From positions 1-6,835 of the forward strand of contig JAGOBN010000221.1 in NCBI GenBank assembly GCA_017999235.1: DNA of 6,835 nt. The letters run 5' to 3'. Within the stretch, counting starts at the first letter, position 1. The number at the start of each line of letters is the position of its first letter. Shown piece by piece: positions 1 through 5,173 of this stretch. The notes under the pieces are model-generated. The model had not been told where the DNA came from. It was given only the letters and a program-made list of their open reading frames with translations, and searched no databases. A program made the translations under genes and the position numbers. The stretch is from Anaerolineales bacterium (lineage in GTDB: Bacteria; Chloroflexota; Anaerolineae; Anaerolineales; UBA6663).

Positions 1-362
1 AACAGTCGGTCTGGCCGGTGTGGTCGAAGCGCGCGTTTTTCCAATCTGTAGTGGTGTGGCAGTTGGCGCACTGGCCTTCAAAGTGGTTGGCCGGCTTGTC
101 GGGCGTGTGGCAGCTCAGACAGTCGGTCTTGCCCGTGTGGTCGAAGCGTGCGCCTTTCCAGTCCGCCGTCGAATGGCAGGCCGAGCACTGGCCCTCAAAG
201 TGGTTGGCCGGCTTGTCGGGTGTGTGGCAGCTGACGCAGTCGGTGAGAGCGGCGTGATCAACATGCGCGCCTTTCCAATCCGTGGTGGTGTGGCAGTTGG
301 CGCATTGGCCCTCAAAGTGGTTGGCCGGCTTGTCCGGTGTATGGCAGCTGACGCAGTCGGTG
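1..362 (-). repeat. 117-bp tandem repeats encoding 39-residue diheme units
   Basis: Three nearly identical 117-bp units (about 12-128, 129-245, 246-362) and the edge of another lie inside the multiheme cytochrome gene. The shared core on the plus strand, CAAAGTGGTTGGCCGGCTTG, recurs at 79, 196 and 313, exactly 117 bp apart. Each unit encodes two CXXCH motifs, the segment TPDKPANHFEGQ, then a TDWK segment leading to a FDH- or VDH-type motif. A further, clearly diverged copy with altered spacing lies at about 363-475. The near-identity of the inner units points to recent duplication or gene conversion; the array continues past the left edge, so its full copy number is unknown. Confidence 0.9.
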
Positions 363-1276
363 AAACCGGCATGGTCGAATTGGGCCGGCGTCCAGCCGGT
401 TGCGGTATGACACCGGACGCAATCACCCGGGAAGTGTTCCGCCGGCGTCTCGGCCGCATGGCAGCCCGCGCAATCGCGCGGGGTGCCGCGATACTGGCCG
501 TTGGTGTGGCACGCGGTGCAGGCCGCCTCGGCATGGCGGCCGACCAACGGAAAGAACGCGTGGCCGCCGGCCTGGCTCCCGGTTGGAAAAGGGATGGCGT
601 GCGGCGCGATCCCGGCAGCGCCGGCCAGCGCCGCCAGCGGCTGAACCGCCGTCAGCGCGTCGGGCAGGGCCGCCGGAAGATTGGCCAGCGCGACCCGGGT
701 GGGCCGCGGCCCGGCCACCAACGCCAGCAGCGTTTCCGCGCGGTTAAGATAGCGCGCCAGCAGGCGCGGGCTGACACGCTCCAGCACCGTCAGGCGCTGC
801 AGCGTTTGTTCGTAGCGGGTAAGGAGCGCGGCCAGGCGGCCGCGCAGCCTCGTTTGGGCTTCCGCCGGCGCCGCGTCAATGGCGGCTAAAGTCTGGTCCA
901 GCGTGCGCGTAAATTCGCCCAACGCATACAACTCGTCCGGTGTGCCAGCCCGGTAGGCCAAGTCTTGCAGCCGGAACTCCAGCGCGTCCAGCCAGGCCGC
1001 GGCGCGTTCTGTGGGGTCGCCGACAAAGCGCAGCCGGGCGCCTTCCGTCCAGCTTTGCAGGGGATACAGCGCATCGCCCGGGGAATACGGCTCCCAGGCC
1101 ACCAAGGCGGCCGCGCCGGCGCCGGCGGTTAACAAACCCACGATCAGGACAACCAGCAGCCCGATCCCGCCCGCGCGGCGGGCCGTCAACGGCTCAGCCT
1201 TGGCCGAAGCCGGGTGCGCCGCCAACAGGCGCCGCCCGTCAATCCAGCGAACCCACATTGCACGCAGTTTCTGCAT
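1..1276 (-). CDS. Membrane-anchored multiheme cytochrome c with DUF5667-like N-terminal region (C-terminus beyond window)
   Basis: Partial gene: 425 codons are present and the C-terminus lies beyond the left edge. It likely carries electrons outside the cytoplasmic membrane through a chain of covalently bound hemes. A hydrophobic helix at residues 36-60 follows a basic N-terminus, giving a signal anchor with the rest outside. Residues about 65-200 form a helical region opening with SPGDALYPLQ, resembling DUF5667. From residue 253 there are nine complete CXXCH motifs (Cys at 253, 269, 286, 308, 325, 347, 364, 386, 403), and a tenth Cys codon sits at the edge. Spacing settles into alternating 17 and 22 residues; each motif is accompanied by a nearby extra His in HFEG or FDH contexts, plausible distal heme ligands. 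The ATG at 1276 is chosen because GGGGAGG lies 6 nt upstream; an in-frame ATG at 1258 is weaker. The cytochrome assignment is firm; the electron partner and DUF5667 label are inferred. Confidence 0.93.
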   Translation of the reverse strand, partial: MQKLRAMWVRWIDGRRLLAAHPASAKAEPLTARRAGGIGLLVVLIVGLLTAGAGAAALVAWEPYSPGDALYPLQSWTEGARLRFVGDPTERAAAWLDALEFRLQDLAYRAGTPDELYALGEFTRTLDQTLAAIDAAPAEAQTRLRGRLAALLTRYEQTLQRLTVLERVSPRLLARYLNRAETLLALVAGPRPTRVALANLPAALPDALTAVQPLAALAGAAGIAPHAIPFPTGSQAGGHAFFPLVGRHAEAACTACHTNGQYRGTPRDCAGCHAAETPAEHFPGDCVRCHTATGWTPAQFDHAGFTDCVSCHTPDKPANHFEGQCANCHTTTDWKGAHVDHAALTDCVSCHTPDKPANHFEGQCSACHSTADWKGARFDHTGKTDCLSCHTPDKPANHFEGQCANCHTTTDWKNARFDHTGQTDC

Positions 1277-1282
1277 CCACAG

Positions 1283-1289
1283 CCTCCCC
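1283..1289 (-). promoter_or_regulatory. Ribosome binding site of the multiheme cytochrome gene
   Basis: GGGGAGG on the minus strand, 6 nt before the ATG at 1276. It decides between that ATG and the in-frame ATG at 1258, which has no comparable motif at a suitable distance. Confidence 0.7.
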
Positions 1290-1496
1290 GCTGGTCGCGG
1301 CGCGGCCAACCTAACAATGCGTTGGCCGGCGACGTTGACACTTTAACCGCCGCGCGCGGGCGCGTCCGCAAAGGAGGCTCGAAGCTTCGGTGAAGATTGC
1401 GCGAAGCCCAGCGCGTCTCGGCCGGGCGGAGGTTGGAGAGCCATTAAGGGGAGTGCCAGCTAGCGCTGCCAAGGCTGGAAAGAGGTTAGCCGGCCG

Positions 1497-1529
1497 TTAA
1501 AACGAAGCGTCCCCGCCGGCGGCCGACGC
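1497..1529 (-). terminator. Possible weak intrinsic terminator after the DUF4405/small-protein pair
   Basis: On the minus strand GCGTC (1529-1525) can pair with GACGC (1511-1507) around a GC-only interior that contains a further palindrome (CCGCCGGCGG), followed by TTCGTTTTAA. It sits about 120 nt past the stop of the small membrane gene and before the cytochrome gene, a sensible place to separate two transcripts. The outer stem is only 5 bp and the T tract is interrupted, so this is tentative. Confidence 0.3.
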
Positions 1530-1647
1530 GCAAGGCAGGGATAAAGATCGCAGGGGTAATGTTCCCTGAAAAAGTAACCGGTCAAGAATAGCGCGAGCGG
1601 CGCCCCGCGTCAGAACTTGGAGCGCCGCTCGGAAACCGGAACCGGGA

Positions 1648-1872
1648 TCAGGCCGAGACGGGCGGCGCGCGCCGGCCGCGCGGGCGAACCAGCGTCCACA
1701 GCCGGGAGCCGCCGGCCACGGCCGCCGTCAGCGCGCCCACGCTCACTCCATTCTTGGCGATCTCGCCGCTGGTGGGCGCGGCCAGCGGGCTGAGCTGGTT
1801 CCAGGCCAGGGCCGCGCCCACCACCAGCAGGGCGGCGGCCAGGATCAGGAGGCTGCGTATCAGGGCGGTAAT
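1648..1872 (-). CDS. Small single-span membrane protein of unknown function, apparent ATT start
   Basis: A 74-residue reading frame begins one base after the TAG of the DUF4405 gene and ends at TGA (1650-1648). No ATG, GTG or TTG lies between the previous in-frame stop and the hydrophobic segment. ATT at 1872-1870 is the best start, with AGGG (1884-1881) 8 nt upstream. About 95% of its codons end in G or C, as in the neighbouring genes. The protein reads (M)TALIRSLLILAA, a transmembrane helix at about residues 4-24, a polar linker (LAAPTSGEIAKNG), a moderately hydrophobic stretch at 43-55, and a basic tail (RPRGRRAPP). Tight linkage suggests translational coupling to the DUF4405 protein and perhaps assembly with it. 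Family not recognised. A later in-frame GTG (residue 17) would cut the helix and is less likely; a +1 frameshift from DUF4405 or a sequence error is an alternative. Confidence 0.6.
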   Translation of the reverse strand: MTALIRSLLILAAALLVVGAALAWNQLSPLAAPTSGEIAKNGVSVGALTAAVAGGSRLWTLVRPRGRRAPPVSA

Positions 1873-1873
1873 G

Positions 1874-2401
1874 CTATTTTCCCTGCGCGTTGAGCGCGGC
1901 CACGGCCGCGGCCTCGGCCGGCCGCAGGGCCGGGCTGATCAGGTAACGCTTCCCGGCGCTCCAAATCCATTTCCAATGCACCGCCACATGCAGGCCGCTC
2001 AGCAACAGGCTCAGGTTGGCGGACAGCGTGTGCAGGCCGCCCCACTGCCGGCCGCCGTCCAGCGTGAGGCCCACCAGCGGCAGCGCCTCGCGCGAGATCA
2101 TCAGGCTGGTGAAGATGATCATCTCCACGTCGATGAACAGCGCGGTGTTGAGCACGAAATTGAAACGGGCCGCCGCCGGGAGCTGGCCGAAGAAACGGCG
2201 CACGACGGTGGCGATCCACCGCCAGTGCAGCAGCAGATGGACGACCAGGCCGGCGCCCAGGCCGATCCCCAGCCACTCGTGCACGCTCAGCCCCGTGAAA
2301 TTGGGCGCCAGGGCGAGCATGATTGCGGCGAACAGACCCAGGTCCACCCCCAGGTTCACCTGGGTTGAACTGGGTTTCGGGTGTGTGATTTGAACTGACA
2401 T
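1874..2401 (-). CDS. DUF4405 / flavinylation-associated cytochrome b-like membrane protein
   Basis: A 175-residue integral membrane protein with four predicted helices: about 17-34, 43-60, 81-101 and 122-142. Histidines in or beside the helices (H41 in VHEWLG, H55 and H59 in HLLLHWRW, H124, H138 and H142 in HVAVHWKW) match the DUF4405 pattern of paired b-type heme ligands. Members of this family are known to occur beside extracytoplasmic flavin-transfer and multiheme systems and are thought to pass electrons across the membrane. The start is the ATG at 2401, preceded by GGAGGT at 2411-2406. An in-frame GTG at 2413 lies inside that Shine-Dalgarno sequence and is rejected. The gene is followed by the small membrane protein with a 1-nt gap and lies upstream of the multiheme cytochrome on the same strand, fitting a shared redox role. 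The direction of electron flow cannot be told from the sequence. Confidence 0.88.
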   Translation of the reverse strand: MSVQITHPKPSSTQVNLGVDLGLFAAIMLALAPNFTGLSVHEWLGIGLGAGLVVHLLLHWRWIATVVRRFFGQLPAAARFNFVLNTALFIDVEMIIFTSLMISREALPLVGLTLDGGRQWGGLHTLSANLSLLLSGLHVAVHWKWIWSAGKRYLISPALRPAEAAAVAALNAQGK

Positions 2402-2405
2402 GCGG

Positions 2406-2411
2406 ACCTCC
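2406..2411 (-). promoter_or_regulatory. Ribosome binding site of the DUF4405 gene
   Basis: GGAGGT on the minus strand, 4 nt before the ATG at 2401. It fixes the start, because the longer GTG-started version at 2413 would overlap this site. Confidence 0.7.
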
Positions 2412-2421
2412 ACTTTGAATT

Positions 2422-2480
2422 GCGGCTCTCAAACTGGGGAATTTCTATGGAGCGGGCGTTTAGAGGCGGAGTAGAGCCGC
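2422..2480. repeat. 8-bp inverted repeat in the divergent intergenic region
   Basis: GCGGCTCT at 2422-2429 is the exact reverse complement of AGAGCCGC at 2473-2480, 43 bp apart, lying between the divergent DUF4405 and rarA genes. It could be a pair of operator half-sites or a long-looped hairpin. A match of this size can arise by chance in GC-rich DNA, so the call is tentative. Confidence 0.25.
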
Positions 2481-2520
2481 TGAGTTGTGGATGAGAAGGG
2501 GCCGGATCACGCGACCGCCA

Positions 2521-2529
2521 TGCTATACT
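2521..2529 (+). promoter_or_regulatory. Extended -10 promoter of rarA (probable leaderless transcript)
   Basis: TGCTATACT combines a TGn extension with a near-consensus -10 hexamer (TATACT, 2524-2529). Seven bases follow, then the A of the rarA ATG at 2537, so transcription would begin at or very near the start codon. No Shine-Dalgarno sequence precedes this ATG and no good -35 box sits 16-18 nt upstream, both consistent with an extended -10 promoter and a leaderless mRNA. Confidence 0.55.
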
Positions 2530-2536
2530 CCTCGGC

Positions 2537-3943
2537 ATGGACCTGTTTGACTACGGCGTTCAGCAGCGCCTGGGCCGCGAGGCGCCGCTGGCCGCGCGCC
2601 TGCGCCCGCGCACGCTGGACGAATTCGTCGGCCAGGACGAGATCGTCGGGCCGGGCCGGCTGCTGCGCCGCGCCATCGCCGCCGACCGGCTGTTCTCGTC
2701 CATCATTCTCTGGGGGCCGCCCGGCACCGGCAAGACCACGCTGGCGCAGATCATCGCCAACACCACCCGCAGCCACTTTGCCTCGCTCAACGCCGTCCTG
2801 GCCGGCATCGCCGACCTGCGCACGGTTCTGGCGGAAGCCAAAGAGCGCCGCAAGCTGCACGCCATCCGCACCATCCTGTTCATCGACGAGGTCCACCGCT
2901 GGAACAAGGCCCAGCAGGATGCGCTGCTCCCGCACGTGGAGGACGGCACCATTCTGCTCATCGGCGCCACCACTGAAAACCCCTACTTTGAGGTGATCGG
3001 CGCCCTGGTCTCACGCTCGCGCATCTTTCAGCTCCAGGCCCTCACCGCAGCGGACACGCGCCGCATCCTGCTCAACGCCCTGGGCGACACGGAGCGCGGG
3101 TACGGCGGCGTGGACGTCCAGCTGGATGACGAGGCCCTGGCGCACATCGTCAACGTGGCCGGCGGCGACGCCCGCAACGCCCTCAACGCGCTGGAGCTGG
3201 CCATTGAGACCACGCCGCCCGAGGCGGCCGGCGCCATCCACGTCACGCTGGAGGTCGCGCAGGAATCCATCCAGCGCCGCGCCGTGCTGTACGACAAGGA
3301 CGGCGACGCCCATTACGACACCATCAGCGCCTTCATCAAAAGCGTGCGCGGCTCGGACCCGGACGCGGCCTTGTACTGGCTGGCCAAGATGCTGTACGCC
3401 GGCGAAAGCCCGCGCTTTGTCCTGCGCCGCCTGCTGATCCTGGCCGGGGAAGACATCGGCCTGGCGGACCCGCTGGGGCTGGTGGTGGCCAACGCCGCCG
3501 CGCAGACGTTTGAGTTTGTAGGGATGCCGGAGGGCATTTACGCCCTGGTGGAAGCCACGCTCTACCTGGCCACCGCGCCCAAATCCAACACCGCCGGCGC
3601 TTATTTCAAGGCTTATCAAAAGGTGGAGGCCGAGGGCAAGGTGGAGGTGCCCCAGCACTTGCAGGACGCCAACCGGGATGCGAAAGGCCTGGGCCACGGC
3701 CAGGGCTACGTCTACCCGCACGAGCGGCCCGGCCACCACGCCGCCCAGCAGTATCTGCCCACCGCCGTCCTCGGAACGTATTTCTACGCGCCGTCCGCCG
3801 AAGGCTATGAAGCCGCCGTGCAGGACCGGCTGGCCCGCTGGCGCGCCGCCCAGGAAAAGGCGCTGGGCTTGGAAACCACCACCACCCTGCCCGAGCTTAG
3901 CGAGGCCGAACTGCAGGCCGTCAAACGCCGCTTGGGCCGCTAA
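2537..3943 (+). CDS. rarA: Replication-associated recombination protein A (RarA/MgsA), AAA+ ATPase
   Basis: A 468-residue cytoplasmic AAA+ ATPase of the RarA/MgsA/WRNIP1 family, related to clamp-loader subunits and RuvB; family members act at stalled replication forks and bind single-strand binding protein. The N-terminus MDLF followed by PLAARLRPRTLDEFVGQ is typical of the family. Walker A is GPPGTGKT (60-67), Walker B LFIDEVH (114-120), sensor 1 lies in GATTENP (143-149), and the arginine-finger region is SRSR (159-162). GGDARNALNALE matches the sensor 2 helix. The C-terminal half has the family's tetramerisation-type segment (YDKDGDAHYDTISAFIKS, then LRRLLILAGEDIGLADP) and ends with the typical GYVYPHE and YLP segments. 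One small deviation is HRWNKAQQDALLP, where Phe is usual for the Trp. Length is slightly above the usual 420-450 because of a charged C-terminal tail. It leads the plus-strand block; the next gene starts 21 nt downstream. Confidence 0.97.
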   Translation: MDLFDYGVQQRLGREAPLAARLRPRTLDEFVGQDEIVGPGRLLRRAIAADRLFSSIILWGPPGTGKTTLAQIIANTTRSHFASLNAVLAGIADLRTVLAEAKERRKLHAIRTILFIDEVHRWNKAQQDALLPHVEDGTILLIGATTENPYFEVIGALVSRSRIFQLQALTAADTRRILLNALGDTERGYGGVDVQLDDEALAHIVNVAGGDARNALNALELAIETTPPEAAGAIHVTLEVAQESIQRRAVLYDKDGDAHYDTISAFIKSVRGSDPDAALYWLAKMLYAGESPRFVLRRLLILAGEDIGLADPLGLVVANAAAQTFEFVGMPEGIYALVEATLYLATAPKSNTAGAYFKAYQKVEAEGKVEVPQHLQDANRDAKGLGHGQGYVYPHERPGHHAAQQYLPTAVLGTYFYAPSAEGYEAAVQDRLARWRAAQEKALGLETTTTLPELSEAELQAVKRRLGR

Positions 3944-3964
3944 TCACCCAATCATCAATACCCC

Positions 3965-4606
3965 ATGACCCTTCTCCTCCTCATCCGCCACGGCGAGAAC
4001 GATTACACCAAGACGGGCCGGCTGGCCGGCTGGACCCCCGGCGTCAGCCTGAACGCTACCGGCCAACAGCAGGCGCGGGCGCTGGCCGAGCGCCTGAAGG
4101 ACGCGCCGCTCAAGGCCCTCTACTCCAGCCCCTTGGAGCGCGCCCAGGAGACCGCGGCGCCCCTGGCCGCCGTGAAGAAACTGCCGGTGCGGATTGTGGA
4201 AGGGGTCGGCGAGGTGCGGTACGGGGAATGGCAGGGGCGCAGCCTCAAACGCGTGGCGCGCACCAAACTCTGGCGCACCGTGCAGAGCCTGCCGTCGGCT
4301 ATGCAATTCCCGCAGGGCGAGACCTTCCGGGCGGTGCAAAGCCGGGCGGTGGAGGCCGTGGAGCAGCTGGTCCTGGCTCACCCGAAGGATATGATCGCGG
4401 TCTTCTCGCACGGCGATGTGATCAAGCTGCTGGTGGCCCATTACCTGGGCTTGCCGCTGGACCTGTTTCAGCGGATCATGATCAACACCGCCTCGGTCAG
4501 CGTCGTACGGCTCGGTCAGGGCCAGCCGGTTTTGGTAAAATTGAATGAAACCGGCCGCGGCGAAGCTCCCGCCGGCCGGCCCAAACCCAAGTCTAAAAAA
4601 TCATAA
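3965..4606 (+). CDS. Histidine phosphatase superfamily protein, MSMEG_4193-type putative phosphomutase
   Basis: A 213-residue cytoplasmic enzyme of the phosphoglycerate mutase-like (histidine phosphatase) superfamily. The phosphohistidine motif is LLIRHGEN (catalytic H9, with R8), followed by SSPLERAQET (R59), the acid in GEVRYGEW (E83) and the second catalytic histidine in FSHGDVIK (H149). Further segments, LAGWTPGVSLN, LWRTVQSLPSAMQFPQGE, and LDLFQRIMINTASVSVV, match the MSMEG_4193-family putative phosphomutases, defined mainly in Actinobacteria. The substrate is unknown; family members may be phosphatases rather than mutases. The lysine-rich tail (PKPKSKK) is a local addition. It starts 21 nt after rarA without a visible Shine-Dalgarno sequence. 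Its DUF3090 and SCO1664-family neighbours follow in the order seen in other genomes, which supports the family assignment. Superfamily certain, exact family likely. Confidence 0.93.
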   Translation: MTLLLLIRHGENDYTKTGRLAGWTPGVSLNATGQQQARALAERLKDAPLKALYSSPLERAQETAAPLAAVKKLPVRIVEGVGEVRYGEWQGRSLKRVARTKLWRTVQSLPSAMQFPQGETFRAVQSRAVEAVEQLVLAHPKDMIAVFSHGDVIKLLVAHYLGLPLDLFQRIMINTASVSVVRLGQGQPVLVKLNETGRGEAPAGRPKPKSKKS

Positions 4607-4641
4607 ACCATCGCCAGCGCCCTTGATCCCACCGAGCCCCT

Positions 4642-5169
4642 ATGTCCGGCCAGGTTTTTGAGCTCAATCCCGTCTCCCATCTCACGACCGGCGCCGTCGG
4701 CCAGCCCGGCCAGCGCGTGTTCTACCTGCAGGCGGCCAGCGGCGCGGAGGTGGTGACGCTGATCGTCGAGAAACTGCAGGTGGAGGCGCTGGCGCAGAGC
4801 ATCACCCAGCTGGTGGATGAGCTGTACGAGAAATTCCCCGATCTGACGCGCGCCGAGCCCGCCTACCGCGCCGACCGCATGACCCTGCGCACGCCGCTCG
4901 ATCCGGCCTTCCGGGTGGGGCAGCTGGGCCTGGGCTATGACGCGGACCGCGATCTGCTGGTGCTGGTGGCGCAGGAAATCACCACCGACGAGCGCGGCCC
5001 GGAAGAGGCCGGCGTGGCGCGCTTGTTCGCCACCCGCGCGCAAATGCTGGAACTCTCCGAGCACGGCCGCGCGCTGGTGCGCCAGGGCCGGCCGATCTGC
5101 GGGCTGTGCGGCCAGCCGATGGACCCGCAAGGCCATTTCTGCCCGCGCAGCAACGGCCATAAGCACTGA
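4642..5169 (+). CDS. DUF3090 family protein with C-terminal Cys/His putative metal site
   Basis: A 175-residue soluble protein of the DUF3090 family, function unknown. The N-terminal half (FELNPVSHLTTGAVGQPGQR, then VFYLQAASGAEVVTLIVEK) and the central FRVGQLGLGYDADRDLLVLV are family hallmarks. The C-terminus carries CGLCGQP with a third Cys in GHFCPRSNGH, giving C153, C156, C167 and H172, arranged like a zinc site. No signal peptide or membrane segment is seen. It starts 35 nt after the phosphomutase gene and ends 4 nt before the SCO1664-family gene, so the last two are probably translationally coupled. In mycobacteria and other Actinobacteria the same three families are neighbours close to mshC, but nothing here shows mycothiol synthesis. 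No good Shine-Dalgarno sequence precedes the ATG. Confidence 0.9.
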   Translation: MSGQVFELNPVSHLTTGAVGQPGQRVFYLQAASGAEVVTLIVEKLQVEALAQSITQLVDELYEKFPDLTRAEPAYRADRMTLRTPLDPAFRVGQLGLGYDADRDLLVLVAQEITTDERGPEEAGVARLFATRAQMLELSEHGRALVRQGRPICGLCGQPMDPQGHFCPRSNGHKH

Positions 5170-5173
5170 CGCC

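Larger units (their letters stand above)
1277..1647. other. 371-bp non-coding stretch between the small membrane protein and the multiheme cytochrome
   Basis: No reading frame here shows the strong third-position GC bias or recognisable motifs of the neighbouring genes. It holds the cytochrome ribosome binding site, a weak terminator-like hairpin at 1497-1529, and a second possible stem (GGCTGG at 1473-1478 pairing with CCGGCC at 1490-1495). The middle, about 1430-1600, is richer in A and in purines on the plus strand than the flanks. No known riboswitch consensus was recognised (FMN, cobalamin, TPP and cyclic-di-GMP patterns were considered). The cytochrome's own promoter should lie here, but no convincing -35/-10 pair was found. 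Confidence 0.6.

Noticed and set aside
20..889. 289-codon open frame on the plus strand across the multiheme gene
   Set aside because: It is antisense to nine in-register CXXCH motifs, its protein is low-complexity Arg/Ala/Gly/Val, and it matches no family. It stays open because of the GC-rich repeats.
1335..1340. Perfect TTGACA on the plus strand
   Set aside because: No -10-like hexamer lies 16-18 nt downstream and no plus-strand gene follows; on the minus strand it is not a promoter element.
1560..1620. Possible minus-strand promoter with TTGACC near 1589
   Set aside because: The hexamer 17-18 nt downstream (around ACATTA) is a poor -10 match, so it cannot be supported as the cytochrome promoter.
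1876..1884. Slippery heptamer GGGAAAA just before the DUF4405 stop, suggesting programmed -1 frameshifting
   Set aside because: A -1 slip would add only five residues before a stop at 1860 and would not enter the small-protein frame, which is +1. No obvious downstream stimulatory structure was found.
1754..2368. 204-codon plus-strand frame opposite the DUF4405 and small membrane genes
   Set aside because: Gln/His/Arg-rich shadow of the DUF4405 gene; no domain, and the opposite strand has a coherent four-helix protein.
2402..2413. Longer DUF4405 start at GTG 2413
   Set aside because: That start would place the GGAGGT ribosome binding site inside the coding region, while the ATG at 2401 has that site at proper spacing.
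1860..2432. 190-codon minus-strand frame overlapping DUF4405
   Set aside because: Pro/Gly/Arg-rich product in a shifted frame of the DUF4405 gene with no recognisable motif.
4937..5173. N-terminal extension of the SCO1664-family protein to an ATG at 4937
   Set aside because: The added 79 residues overlap the DUF3090 gene out of frame, are Arg/Trp/Ala-rich and lack family similarity. The ATG at 5174 fits the family length.
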